58,142 nt of DNA. Origin: Streptosporangium pseudovulgare. Its GTDB lineage: Bacteria; Actinomycetota; Actinomycetes; Streptosporangiales; Streptosporangiaceae. Positions 8,110 through 17,871 of this stretch are shown one piece after another; position 1 is the first letter of the stretch, and every line of letters begins with the position of its first letter. The translations under genes and the position numbers were made by a program. Location of the stretch: assembly GCF_014648055.1 (NCBI RefSeq), contig NZ_BMQJ01000032.1, forward strand, positions 1-58,142. Direction: 5' to 3'. The notes below the pieces were generated by a model. The model searched no databases. It had not been told where the DNA came from and saw nothing but the letters and a program-made list of their open reading frames with translations.

Positions 8110-9423
8110 ATGACGGCACCCGGTCACACCTCGGTCAAACCGCGTGACGGTGTGACGGCCTTGGCTGATCGCTGGCCCTTGCTTGGGCAGCACCGTTCAC
8201 TGGTCGTCTACCTTTGCGCGATCGTGGCGATCGATCTCCTCGCCATCGGTTTCTTCGCCGTCTCGACGGTCTTCCGCTGGCACGACGTGCTCACCTTCAC
8301 CGCGCTGATGGCGTGCGGGGCCGTCTGCATCGAGGCGACCCGCAGGCTCGGCATGCCGGCCGGCGTCTCGCGTGACCTGCTGTCGGCCTGGTGGCTGCCC
8401 GTCGCACTGCTGCTGCCTCCGGTGTACGCGCTCCTGTCGCCGATCCCGCTCCAGATCCTGCTGCAGAAGCGCGTGCGCGAGACGGTGGCCTACCGGCGGG
8501 TCTTCAGCTCGGCCGCCATCGGCCTGGCCGGATGCTCGGCCTCGGTGCTGTTCCACTCCGTCGTGGGCGACCTGAGCGCGCTGACCACCGGGGCCGGGGT
8601 GCCGATTCTCGTCGCCGTGGGGTGCGCCGCCCTGTTCACGGTGCTCAACACCGCGTTGATCGCCGTCGCCGCGCACGCGGCGGCGCCCGACAGCCGCTGG
8701 CGGGAGGTGCTGTGGAACCGGGAGAACCTGCTGCTCGACGTGGTCGAACTGTGCGTCGGCATCCTCGTCGCCATCACCTGCGGGCTGAACCTCGCCCTGC
8801 TGGTGCTGGCGCTGCCGCCGGTGATGCTGCTCCAGCGCAGCCTGCTGCACGCCCAGCTCCAGGCCGCGGCCCGCACCGACCCCAAGACCGGCCTGCTCAA
8901 CGCGGCGGCCTGGCAGCGCGAGGCCGACACCGAGATCGTCAGGGCCCGCCGCACGGGTGAGACGCTGGCCCTGCTGATCGTGGACATCGACCACTTCAAG
9001 CGGGTCAACGACACCTACGGTCACCTGGTCGGCGACCAGGTGCTGGCCGGCGTCGCCTCGACCATCCGCAGCCAGCTGCGGGACTACGACGTGGTGGGCC
9101 GGTTCGGGGGTGAGGAGTTCGTCGTCCTGCTGCCCCGGGCCGACGTGACCGAGGCGCGCAGGGTGGCCGAGCGGCTGCGGTCCCGCATCGGGCGGATGGC
9201 GGTCCCCGCCGACGACAACCTCGTCACGGTGACGATCTCCGCCGGGGTCGCGATCATGAGCATGCACGGCGACGACCTGATCGAGTTGCTCGCCGCCGCG
9301 GACCTCGCTCTTTACCAGGCCAAGGAGATGGGCCGCGACCGGATCTGCCTTCCGGCCGCCGTGGTTCCCCGGCCCACCGGCCCCGGCCCCCGGCCGCCCC
9401 TAGCAAAGCCCGAAAGGCCCTAA
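8110..9423 (+). CDS. membrane-bound diguanylate cyclase (GGDEF)
   Basis: 437 residues. The N-terminal ~260 residues hold about six hydrophobic segments (for example VVYLCAIVAIDLLAIGFFAV), a membrane sensor of the MASE type in layout. The C-terminal GGDEF domain contains VDIDHFKRVNDTYGH and the active site GGEEF (333-337). An RxxD inhibitory site (R324-D327) sits exactly five residues upstream, so catalysis with product feedback is expected. No EAL domain is present. It makes c-di-GMP from two GTP; in sporulating actinomycetes c-di-GMP controls the BldD switch. The ATG at 8110 has a strong SD; upstream in-frame starts have none. It ends 10 bp before ettA. Confidence 0.9.
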   Translation: MTAPGHTSVKPRDGVTALADRWPLLGQHRSLVVYLCAIVAIDLLAIGFFAVSTVFRWHDVLTFTALMACGAVCIEATRRLGMPAGVSRDLLSAWWLPVALLLPPVYALLSPIPLQILLQKRVRETVAYRRVFSSAAIGLAGCSASVLFHSVVGDLSALTTGAGVPILVAVGCAALFTVLNTALIAVAAHAAAPDSRWREVLWNRENLLLDVVELCVGILVAITCGLNLALLVLALPPVMLLQRSLLHAQLQAAARTDPKTGLLNAAAWQREADTEIVRARRTGETLALLIVDIDHFKRVNDTYGHLVGDQVLAGVASTIRSQLRDYDVVGRFGGEEFVVLLPRADVTEARRVAERLRSRIGRMAVPADDNLVTVTISAGVAIMSMHGDDLIELLAAADLALYQAKEMGRDRICLPAAVVPRPTGPGPRPPLAKPERP

Positions 9424-9433
9424 GCTAGAAGTC

Positions 9434-11098
<1,665 letters not shown>

Positions 11099-11110
11099 CG
11101 CGGGACGGCA

Positions 11111-11154
11111 GAGGCGGCCCGCCGCACCCCGCACGGGGAGCGGCGGGCCGCCTC
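11111..11154 (+). terminator. terminator hairpin after ettA
   Basis: Perfect 15-bp inverted repeat, 11111-11125 (GAGGCGGCCCGCCGC) with 11140-11154 and a 14-nt loop, starting 13 bp past the ettA stop. No U-tract, as is usual in actinomycetes. Confidence 0.85.
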
Positions 11155-11300
11155 ATGCGTTCGGGCCGCCTCGCGTACCCGATCGCCTCGCGCCTCCGGG
11201 CCACCTCGGGTGTTCGGGCCGCGCCGCCCGCCTCGCGCCTCCGGGCCGCCTCGTACGTCGAGGCGGCTTCGCGTGTCCGGGTGGCTTCGCGCGTCCGGAC
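11155..11300. repeat. imperfect CGGGCCGCCTCGCG-type repeats between ettA and aglA
   Basis: Degenerate direct repeats of CGGGCCGCCTCGCG/CCTCGCGCCTCCGGG fill the space between two convergent genes. No coding signal. Confidence 0.5.
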
Positions 11301-11316
11301 CGGACGGCCCGCCGGG

Positions 11317-12846
11317 TCAGGGAGTGTGCAGCCAGGCGGCGGTGTCCGGGGGGAGCAGATAGCCGTCCACCGGCGCGCTGCCGATCAGCACGTGCTCGTG
11401 CGGGGGAAGCGGCACCGGCTCGGTGCCGCAGTTGAGGACGCACGTCAGCGGGCCACGGGTGAAGACGAGGGCGTCCTCGGGGGCGTCGAGCCAGGTGATC
11501 CCGTCGGGCAGGGCGCCGCGCAGTTCGCGCCGGGCGCGCAGCGCCTCCTTGTAGAAGTGCAGGGTCGATCCCGGGTCCGCGGCCTGCCGCTCGGCGGTCA
11601 GCGCCGCCCAGTCGACCGGCTGCGGCAGCCACGGCCCCACCCCGTCGGGTGAGAAGCCGTACGGCGCGGCCGCACCCGCCCAGGGCAGGGGCACCCGGCA
11701 CCCGTCCCGGCCCGGCAGCGAGCCCTCGGAGCGGCGGAAGACGGGGTCCTGACGCGCCTCCGGGGGAAGATCCTTGACCTCGGGGAGTCCGAGTTCCTCC
11801 CCCTGGTACAGATATGCCGACCCGGGCAGGGCCAGCATGGCGAGCAGGGCGGCCCTGGCCCGGGCCAGGCCGGCCGTGGAGTTCGTCAGGCCCTCGCCGT
11901 ACCGGGTGACGTGGCGGACCACGTCGTGGTTGGACAGCACCCACGTCGGAGCGGTCACCGCGGCCAGGGTGTCGTCGATGACCTTCCGGAACGCCGTGGC
12001 CGACCACGGCGCCTCCAGCCAGGCGAAGTTGAAGCTCTGGTGCAGCTCGTCGGGGCGCAGGTACAGGGCGAGGTCCTCGGCGGAGTCGGTCCACACCTCG
12101 CCGATGGCCATCCGCTCCCCGGGATAGGAGTCGAGGACCTTGCGCCACTCCCGGTACACCTCGTGCACCTCGGGGCGTCCCCAGATCGGCGACTCGGACC
12201 GGAACGCCTGGTCCTCGGGGGGCAGGTCGGGCAGGCCCTCGGCCTTGTACAGGCCCATCGCCACATCGATCCGGAACCCGTCCACCCCGCGGTCCAGCCA
12301 GAACCTCAGTACGTCGAGGAACTCGGCGTGCACCTCGGGATTGCGCCAGTTGAAGTCGGGCTGCTCCGGCGCGAACAGGTGAAGGTACCACTGCCCGTCG
12401 GGCGTCTTCGTCCACGCCGGGCCGCTGAAGGTCGACTGCCAGTTGTTGGGCGGCTCGTCTCCGCCGTCGCGGAAGACGTAGCGGTCCCGGCCCTCACCCC
12501 GCAGCGCAGCCTTGAACCACGGGTGCTCGGCGGAGCTGTGGTTGGGCACGATGTCCACGAGCACCCGCAGTCCCAGCGCGTGCGCGTCGGTCACGAGCGC
12601 GTCGAAGTCGGCCAGGGTGCCGAACAGCGGGTCGACGTCGCGGTAGTCGGCGACGTCGTAGCCGCCGTCGGCCATGGGGGAGGGGTAGAAGGGGGTCAGC
12701 CAGATCGCGTCCACACCGAGTTCGGCGAGGTAGGGAAGACGCTGTCTTATGCCGGGCAGATCGCCGACGCCGTCTCCGGAGGCGTCGGCGAAGCTGCGAA
12801 CATAGATCTCGTAGACGACGGCATCACGCCACCAGGGGATTTCCAT
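11317..12846 (-). CDS. aglA: GH13 alpha-glucosidase (oligo-1,6-glucosidase/maltase type)
   Basis: 509 residues, cytoplasmic (no signal peptide). The four GH13 regions are visible: DIVPNH (98-103), GFRIDVAMG with nucleophile D194, GEVW with acid/base E250, and NHD (306-308). The N-terminus WWRDAVVYEIYVRSFADASGDG is typical of the oligo-glucosidase subfamily. It hydrolyses terminal alpha-glucosidic bonds of maltose/isomaltose-like sugars; the exact linkage cannot be read from sequence. It lies 65 bp downstream of glbO on the same strand, as M. tuberculosis aglA (Rv2471) adjoins glbO (Rv2470). Confidence 0.92.
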   Translation of the reverse strand: MEIPWWRDAVVYEIYVRSFADASGDGVGDLPGIRQRLPYLAELGVDAIWLTPFYPSPMADGGYDVADYRDVDPLFGTLADFDALVTDAHALGLRVLVDIVPNHSSAEHPWFKAALRGEGRDRYVFRDGGDEPPNNWQSTFSGPAWTKTPDGQWYLHLFAPEQPDFNWRNPEVHAEFLDVLRFWLDRGVDGFRIDVAMGLYKAEGLPDLPPEDQAFRSESPIWGRPEVHEVYREWRKVLDSYPGERMAIGEVWTDSAEDLALYLRPDELHQSFNFAWLEAPWSATAFRKVIDDTLAAVTAPTWVLSNHDVVRHVTRYGEGLTNSTAGLARARAALLAMLALPGSAYLYQGEELGLPEVKDLPPEARQDPVFRRSEGSLPGRDGCRVPLPWAGAAAPYGFSPDGVGPWLPQPVDWAALTAERQAADPGSTLHFYKEALRARRELRGALPDGITWLDAPEDALVFTRGPLTCVLNCGTEPVPLPPHEHVLIGSAPVDGYLLPPDTAAWLHTP

Positions 12847-12911
12847 GTGCTTGGATTGCCCTGGCCCGGTGCGGTTTATGCGTCGGAGGCCCGGACGTTA
12901 CCGCTCCTCGG

Positions 12912-13310
12912 TCAGACGCCCGGTGCGTTGACCATGCTGTGGGCGGCGTACACCAGATAGTCCCACAGGCGCTTCTCCAGCTCCTCGGGAAGCTCCAGCG
13001 AGACCACCGCGTCGTGCATGTGCCGCAGCCAGGCGTCGCGTTCGGCCGGGCCGATGACGAACGGGTTGTGCCGCATCCGCAGTCTCGGGTGGCCGCGCTG
13101 CGCGCTGTAGGTGTTCGGGCCGCCCCAGTACTGCATCAGGAAGAGGCTGAGCCGGTCCTCGGCCCCGGCGAGGTCTTCCTCGGGGTAGAGCGGCCACAGC
13201 AGCGGATCGTTCACGACGCCTTCGTAGAAGCGGTGGACGAGACGCCGGAAGGTCTCCTCGCCGCCGACGGCGTCGTAGAAGGACTGTGATTCCTCGGGGA
13301 TAGCGGACAC
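12912..13310 (-). CDS. glbO: truncated haemoglobin, group II (trHbO)
   Basis: 132 residues, close to M. tuberculosis GlbO. It shows YDAVGGEETFRRLVHRFYEGV at the N-terminus, WPLYPEEDLAGAEDRL, and RMRHNPFVIGPAERDAWLRHM, in which H81 should be the proximal haem ligand (F8) and W94 the conserved Trp G8. trHbO proteins bind O2 tightly and are linked to NO/peroxide chemistry and respiration. The start is a GTG with TTGGAG close upstream. It lies 36 bp after mscS and 65 bp before aglA, so mscS-glbO-aglA may be one transcript. Confidence 0.93.
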   Translation of the reverse strand: MSAIPEESQSFYDAVGGEETFRRLVHRFYEGVVNDPLLWPLYPEEDLAGAEDRLSLFLMQYWGGPNTYSAQRGHPRLRMRHNPFVIGPAERDAWLRHMHDAVVSLELPEELEKRLWDYLVYAAHSMVNAPGV

Positions 13311-13346
13311 GGCTCCAAGCCTAAGCGACGCCGGAACCGGGCGGCG

Positions 13347-14354
13347 TCAGCCGGCGATCGTGATGGCCGCCCGGTCCAGGGCCGACTTGACCCGCAGGCG
13401 GAGCTCGCGGGCGATCTCGGACTGCCGGGAGGGGATCGTCTTGGCGCTGATCCGGAAGACGATCGCGGTGTCGGAGATCTGCTCGATGCCCCAGACCTGC
13501 GGTTCCTCGACCAGGATGGTGTCGCGGTAGGCGGGGTCGTTCCACATGCCGTCGACCACCTGCTGAAGCAGCTCGCGGACCGCGGGGATGTCGGAGGCGT
13601 AGGCCACCGGGACGTCCACGACGGCGCGGGCCCATCCCTGCGACTCGTTGCCGACCCGGACGATGGTGCCGTTGCGGATGTACCAGACCCGGCCGTCGTT
13701 GTCGCGCAGCCGGGTGATGCGCAGGGTGACCGCCTCGACGGTGCCGACGGCGGCGCCCGCGTCGATCACGTCGCCCACGCCGTACTGGTCCTCCAGGAGC
13801 ATGAACATGCCGGCGATGAAGTCCTTGACGAGCTCCTGGGCGCCGAAGCCCACGGCGACGCCGACGATGCCGACGCTGGTGAGCAGGGGTGCGATGGGGA
13901 CCGACAGCCGGTCCAGGACGGTCAGCGCGGCGGTGCCGAGGATGACGACCGAAGCGACCGACCGCAGCACCGAGCCGATGGTCTCGGCCCGCTGCCTGCG
14001 TCGTTCGGCGGCGACCGCGTCGAGGCCCTCCAGGGGGATGTTCTGCTTGCCGCGCAGCCGCCCGGCGATCGAGGAGCCGTTGGAGGACGCGGCGCGGCGC
14101 ACCACCCGGATGATCAGGCGGTTGGCCACGTTCCGCGTGGCCAACGCGACGAGCACGACCAGGACGATGGCGATCGCGCCGGCGACCGCGGGAGCCCAGG
14201 TGGCGGGCAGGACGGACTGCATGAGATTGCAGATTAGCCCTCCACCGTTCTCACATCCCTTGGTAAGGCCCGCACTCATGTCGAGAAGTTCCTCTACTCC
14301 AGGCACCCCGGTGGGCGTCGGGGTGGGAGTGGGGGCGGGGGCGAGCAGGAACAC
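13347..14354 (-). CDS. small-conductance mechanosensitive channel (MscS family)
   Basis: About 335 residues. After a Pro-Thr-rich stretch (APAPTPTPTPTG) come hydrophobic segments (AVAGAIAIVLVVLVALATRN; ASVVILGTAALTVLDRL; PLLTSVGIVGVAVGFGAQ) and the MscS pore/beta-domain signature GFGAQELVKDFIAGMFMLLE, then VGDVIDAGAAVGTVEAVTLR. It releases solutes under hypo-osmotic stress. The GTG at 14354 is preferred because GGGAGGG lies 9 nt upstream; the ATG at 14279 is possible and would remove the Pro-Thr segment. The much longer upstream open frame has no coding character. Confidence 0.85.
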   Translation of the reverse strand: MFLLAPAPTPTPTPTGVPGVEELLDMSAGLTKGCENGGGLICNLMQSVLPATWAPAVAGAIAIVLVVLVALATRNVANRLIIRVVRRAASSNGSSIAGRLRGKQNIPLEGLDAVAAERRRQRAETIGSVLRSVASVVILGTAALTVLDRLSVPIAPLLTSVGIVGVAVGFGAQELVKDFIAGMFMLLEDQYGVGDVIDAGAAVGTVEAVTLRITRLRDNDGRVWYIRNGTIVRVGNESQGWARAVVDVPVAYASDIPAVRELLQQVVDGMWNDPAYRDTILVEEPQVWGIEQISDTAIVFRISAKTIPSRQSEIARELRLRVKSALDRAAITIAG

Positions 14355-14800
14355 GGAGTGGATCCCTCCCGGATCGGATAGGTCGGCGAAACGGGCAACT
14401 CGCGTTGCCAGTCCATATTGCCGACCGATCCGGCCGCCGTCACATCGCGCCGGGGAAGACGGGGCCGCCCGGACCCGGCCGCGGGGGCGGATCCGGAGAC
14501 GACCCGGTGGCGGACGACTCGGCCGGGGCACGCACCCGGAAGCGTGCCCCGTGCCGCTCCCGGGAGGGATCCCTCCGACCTCCGTCCGGACGGGTCCGGA
14601 CGGTGGCTTCGTGGACGCCGTGGAAGGGGGCGCGGCGGAAGGGGGCGCCGGACTCTCCTTCACGGCGGGTTTCGGGGAGGTCGGCGGGGTGCCCAGCGTC
14701 CGAGGACGCTCCGCACCGGATCACCCCGCCGCCCCCGTCAGACCGCGGTGGGCGCGGCGGGCGCGGACGGCTGCGACCCCGTCCCCGCCCGCCGCCGGTG
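14355..14800. other. 446-bp gap, no gene seen
   Basis: GC-rich sequence between two minus-strand genes. Open frames here have compositionally biased Arg/Pro/Gly translations and no SD. It probably holds the mscS promoter near 14400-14430, where composition drops. Confidence 0.5.
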
Positions 14801-15091
14801 TCACTCTCCCACCGCGGCGAGCACTCGTGCGACCTTGGTCGCGGCGCCGGCGGGATCCTCGACCGTGTGCATCCGCTCTCCCCAGGACCACCAGTAGTAC
14901 ACGTCCGGGGGGCGGGGGGCCGTGGCCGGCTGTGCTCGGCAGGTGACGTTCTCCGCCAGGCTGGTCGCGTTCGGGTTGATCACGCGGACAAAGGGGCGAC
15001 CCGACCGGGTACGCACCAATCGCGCGTGCAGTCCTCGGGAGTCAAGTTCTGACACCAATCGCTCCAGGTGTCCGAAGTCGTCTTCCCCCAC
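14801..15091 (-). CDS. small hypothetical protein, divergent from the XRE-TPR regulator
   Basis: 96 residues, GTG start with an excellent SD (AAGGAGG, 8 nt upstream) and high third-position GC, so it is probably real. I do not recognise the family. The sequence begins MGEDDFGHLERLVSELDSRG, contains RPFVRVINP and DVYYWWSWGERM, and has no signal peptide or membrane segment. It shares a 334-bp, less GC-rich intergenic region with the regulator transcribed the other way, so common regulation is plausible. Confidence 0.7.
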   Translation of the reverse strand: MGEDDFGHLERLVSELDSRGLHARLVRTRSGRPFVRVINPNATSLAENVTCRAQPATAPRPPDVYYWWSWGERMHTVEDPAGAATKVARVLAAVGE

Positions 15092-15425
15092 CTCGCCCCT
15101 CCTTGTTTTTCGGCCGGTACCGCACCGAATCCGGTTCGCCTAGCTGCGCGAATCGGTGCTGGTTGGCCAAAGATGACTCACCAGGCGTGAAGGGTCAACG
15201 TGGGAAAAACAAGATCGGGATATGCCTTCTCCCAAGCAGGTTGAAAGAAACAGTCCGGTGGAGGACGATCCTTAGCCAATGGCTTCATCTGCACGTTCCG
15301 AATAACTCAAACGTGGGTCATTATTCTCGGTAGGCGCAGTGCGACGTCAGAGTCACGCTGTGTCATCTGGTGAGGACCGGTCAAGTGCGCCAGTCAGCCC
15401 GGCTGGCCATCAGAGAGGGGCCGGA
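15092..15425. promoter_or_regulatory. divergent, relatively AT-rich promoter region upstream of the XRE-TPR gene
   Basis: 334 bp with clearly lower GC than its surroundings. On the plus strand TTCCGA (about 15297) and CATTAT (about 15320) are 17 bp apart and could be a vegetative-type promoter. AATAA/TTATT arms around 15300-15325 make a weak dyad. It serves two divergent genes. The SD for the regulator is GAGAGGGG at about 15413. Confidence 0.4.
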
Positions 15426-16988
15426 ATGTCCGGCAGGCAGCACAGGGAGACGGAATTAGCGCGGCAGATCCGGGCCCGTGGCCTGGCGGCGGGGCAGGTC
15501 CCCGCCCAGATCGCCGAGGAGATCTACGACAGGTGTGGTCCGCAGTTCGGGACCACCCGCATCAAGGGGCACCGCCTCGCCCATGGCGTCGCGCTGGCCG
15601 ACGTGATCGAGCAGATACGGGCGCTGTTCGAACGCGACGGCAAGGCGGCGCCGGGGATCGGCGAGACGCTCCTGTCCGCGTACGAGAGCGGGCTCAAGCG
15701 GCCCGGTCCCGAGTATCTCCACTACCTGTGCTCCGCCTACCGGGTCGAACCGGCCTCTCTCGGCTACGACGGCCCGTGCATCTGCGGCCACGACCACAGG
15801 ACGTCCGTGGTGGCCGGGAGTGATCTCCAGAACAGAAGACCCGACACTTCCCCCGGGACGCGCGAGCCGCTGAACCGCCCGGCTGGCGGCGACCCCTCCG
15901 CGAACGGGGGCGAGGAGGACGAGAACGTGCTACGGAGGACGCTATTACAGCTCCTGGCCGGCGCCGGCGTGACGCTGGACGGCCAGTTGCTCGGATCGGT
16001 CGAGAACGTGCGCAGGAGGATGGACGAGACCCTGGTGTCGGCCACCGTCTCACCCGCGATGCTCGACCAGTGGGAGGAAGCCACGCTCGGCTTCGGGCGG
16101 CAGTACATGAACACGCCGCCGCTGCGCCTGCTGTGCGACGTGCTGCTGGAGTTCAGCGCCGTCCGCAAGGCCATGGAGCATCGCCAGCCCGTCGACCTGC
16201 AGGAACGGCTGTGCCGCATGGCGGCCCAGCTCGCCGGTCTCAGCGGCATGATCATGGTCAACCTGGGCGACCACAGGATGGCCCGGTCCTTCTTCCGGAC
16301 GGGCCGGACGGCCGCCGACGACACCGGCGACCGGGCGCTGCGAGCCTGGGTCATCGCCCGGGAGGCGCTGGTGCCGCTGTACTACGGCGATCCGCGTGAG
16401 GCGCTGAACCTCGCGCGCAAGAGCCGCGACCTGGCGGGGCAGACGCCGTGCGCGGCACAGGCCATGGCCCCGGTCTTCGAGGCCCGCGCGCTCGCGATGA
16501 TGGCGGGCGGGGGCAAGAAGGACGTGGTGGACCAGGCCAAGCGGGCGCTGTCGCGGGCCAGGGCGGCGTTCTCCCAGATGACCGCCTCCGAGCAGGACGA
16601 CGCCACCTTCGGCTACACCGAGCGCCAGCTCTACTTCCACCAGGGCGACGCCCTCGTCAGGCTGGGCCAGCCGATGGAGGCCGACCTCATCCTGGAGCAG
16701 GCGCTCACCAAGTACGGCCCGTCAGACTGGCTCGACCCGACGATCATCAAGCTCGACCGGGCCAAGTGCCGCCTGCTGGAGGGCGAGGTCGAGGAGGCGC
16801 TGCAGATCGCCACGACGGCGCTGACGAGCCTGGGAGAGGGCTGCAGGCCCGACATCCTGATGCAGCGGGCCTACGAGGTGGCCAAGGCGGTCGAGACCAA
16901 GGCCCCGGGCCACCCCGCCCTCAAGGAGTATCTGGAGGCGGTGCGCACCGCGTCGGTGACGGCCCCGATCACGGGCGAGGTGCTATGA
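15426..16988 (+). CDS. XRE-type DNA-binding regulator with C-terminal TPR region
   Basis: 520 residues. The N-terminal ~110 residues hold a helix-turn-helix of the Cro/C1 type ending in SAYESGLKRPGPEYLHYLC. A CICGHDH Cys/His cluster and an unstructured linker follow. From about residue 170 the protein is all-helical with TPR-like pairs (for example GDHRMARSFFRTGRTAAD, YGDPREALNLARKSRDLAG, DALVRLGQPMEADLILEQAL). The layout recalls RRNPP peptide receptors and actinobacterial NsdA-like regulators; the ligand is unknown. It overlaps the following GNAT gene by 4 bp (ATGA) and is followed by a 24-residue peptide ORF. The in-frame ATG at 15339 lacks an SD. Confidence 0.85.
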   Translation: MSGRQHRETELARQIRARGLAAGQVPAQIAEEIYDRCGPQFGTTRIKGHRLAHGVALADVIEQIRALFERDGKAAPGIGETLLSAYESGLKRPGPEYLHYLCSAYRVEPASLGYDGPCICGHDHRTSVVAGSDLQNRRPDTSPGTREPLNRPAGGDPSANGGEEDENVLRRTLLQLLAGAGVTLDGQLLGSVENVRRRMDETLVSATVSPAMLDQWEEATLGFGRQYMNTPPLRLLCDVLLEFSAVRKAMEHRQPVDLQERLCRMAAQLAGLSGMIMVNLGDHRMARSFFRTGRTAADDTGDRALRAWVIAREALVPLYYGDPREALNLARKSRDLAGQTPCAAQAMAPVFEARALAMMAGGGKKDVVDQAKRALSRARAAFSQMTASEQDDATFGYTERQLYFHQGDALVRLGQPMEADLILEQALTKYGPSDWLDPTIIKLDRAKCRLLEGEVEEALQIATTALTSLGEGCRPDILMQRAYEVAKAVETKAPGHPALKEYLEAVRTASVTAPITGEVL

Positions 16989-17479
16989 GGGTACGCCGCT
17001 ACCGCTGGTCCGATCTCGAGTCCGTGTGGGCGCTGCACCAGATCTGCCTCGCGCAGGTCGGTCTGGCTCCGGGAGACGGCGTCTACTACGAGGACGACTT
17101 CCCGCGGATCAACGAGATCTACCTGGCGGACCGGGGGGAGTTCCTGGTCGGGGAGTCCGATGGCGGGCGGGTGGTCGCCATGGGCGGCCTCCGCCGTATC
17201 GACGACCGGACCGCCGAGATGTGCCGCATCCGGGTGCACCCGGAGTTCCAGCGGCGCGGGTTCGGCGCCAGGATCGTCGCGGAGCTGGAGGCGCGGGCGG
17301 TCGCGCTCGGTTACACACGGCTCCGCGGCGACACCACACTGAACCAGCCCGCCGCGATCGAGCTGTATCGCAAGTACGGCTGGCACGAGATCAGCCGCGA
17401 GGAACGCGGGGGATGTGTGGTGATTTATGGCGAAAAGGAACTGGTTGAAGCGGCATCCCCTTTGTTGAACCAGCACTAA
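16985..17479 (+). CDS. GNAT family N-acetyltransferase, coupled to the XRE-TPR regulator
   Basis: 164 residues, a single GNAT domain. Motif A is visible as CRIRVHPEFQRRGFGARIVAEL (acetyl-CoA pyrophosphate loop Q-R-R-G-F-G-A), and LYRKYGWHEISREER is the usual C-terminal strand. It transfers an acetyl group from acetyl-CoA to an amine; the substrate is unknown. The ATGA overlap with the regulator implies coordinated synthesis and possibly shared function. The C-terminus ends ASPLLNQH. Confidence 0.9.
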   Translation: MRVRRYRWSDLESVWALHQICLAQVGLAPGDGVYYEDDFPRINEIYLADRGEFLVGESDGGRVVAMGGLRRIDDRTAEMCRIRVHPEFQRRGFGARIVAELEARAVALGYTRLRGDTTLNQPAAIELYRKYGWHEISREERGGCVVIYGEKELVEAASPLLNQH

Positions 17480-17570
17480 TTCAGACTCTTTCGGCATTTG
17501 ATGTTTGCCTCGTGATGCCGCGCCGGAATACTTACTTCTCGTACCTGTAGTCCTTTCCCATGGGGTCACG

Positions 17571-17645
17571 ATGAAGAAGATCATCGTTCACAAGCCCGGC
17601 ACCGTCCGGCTGAGTGGCACGGCCGGCGCCATCCACGAGGGCTGA
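17571..17645 (+). CDS. 24-residue peptide ORF (candidate signal or RiPP-like peptide)
   Basis: ATG start; the peptide begins MKKIIVHKPGTVRLS and ends AGAIHEG. GGGG lies 5 nt upstream as a weak SD, and the 90 bp before it are unusually AT-rich (ACTTACTTCTCGTACCTG), suggesting its own promoter. A basic N-terminus with a short Gly/Ala-rich tail is common in small precursor or signalling peptides. It lies 91 bp after the GNAT gene in an apparent regulator-GNAT-peptide cassette. It is too short for composition statistics, so coding status is inferred. I do not recognise a named family. Confidence 0.45.
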   Translation: MKKIIVHKPGTVRLSGTAGAIHEG

Positions 17646-17808
17646 GGCAGTCGGCCCGTCGCCACCGTCATCGGCCGTGGCGCGGGTTCGGCTCCGGCGA
17701 AAGGCGCGCGGAGACCCCTGATCCGCCCCTGCCGGCCTGGAGGCACCGTACCCTGCAGGGTGACACCGTACGATCCGACCCTCAGGGTCTGACCTCCAGG
17801 GATGAAAG

Positions 17809-17871
17809 ATGAGCGAGCGAGTCGACAGGGCCGGCGTGAGCCGGGCGCGGACGGGCGGGCGGCGCCGATGA
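17809..17871 (+). CDS. possible 20-codon leader ORF overlapping the purU start
   Basis: ATG at 17809 follows CCAGGGATGAAAG; the frame reads MSERVDRAGVSRARTGGRRR and stops with the TGA of an ATGA that contains the purU start. It is highly Arg-rich. It could couple translation to purU, which otherwise has only a GC-rich weak SD. It could also be chance. Confidence 0.35.
   Translation: MSERVDRAGVSRARTGGRRR

Noticed and set aside
17646..17867. Glycine or THF riboswitch upstream of purU
   Set aside because: Only short GC dyads are visible; no conserved aptamer core.
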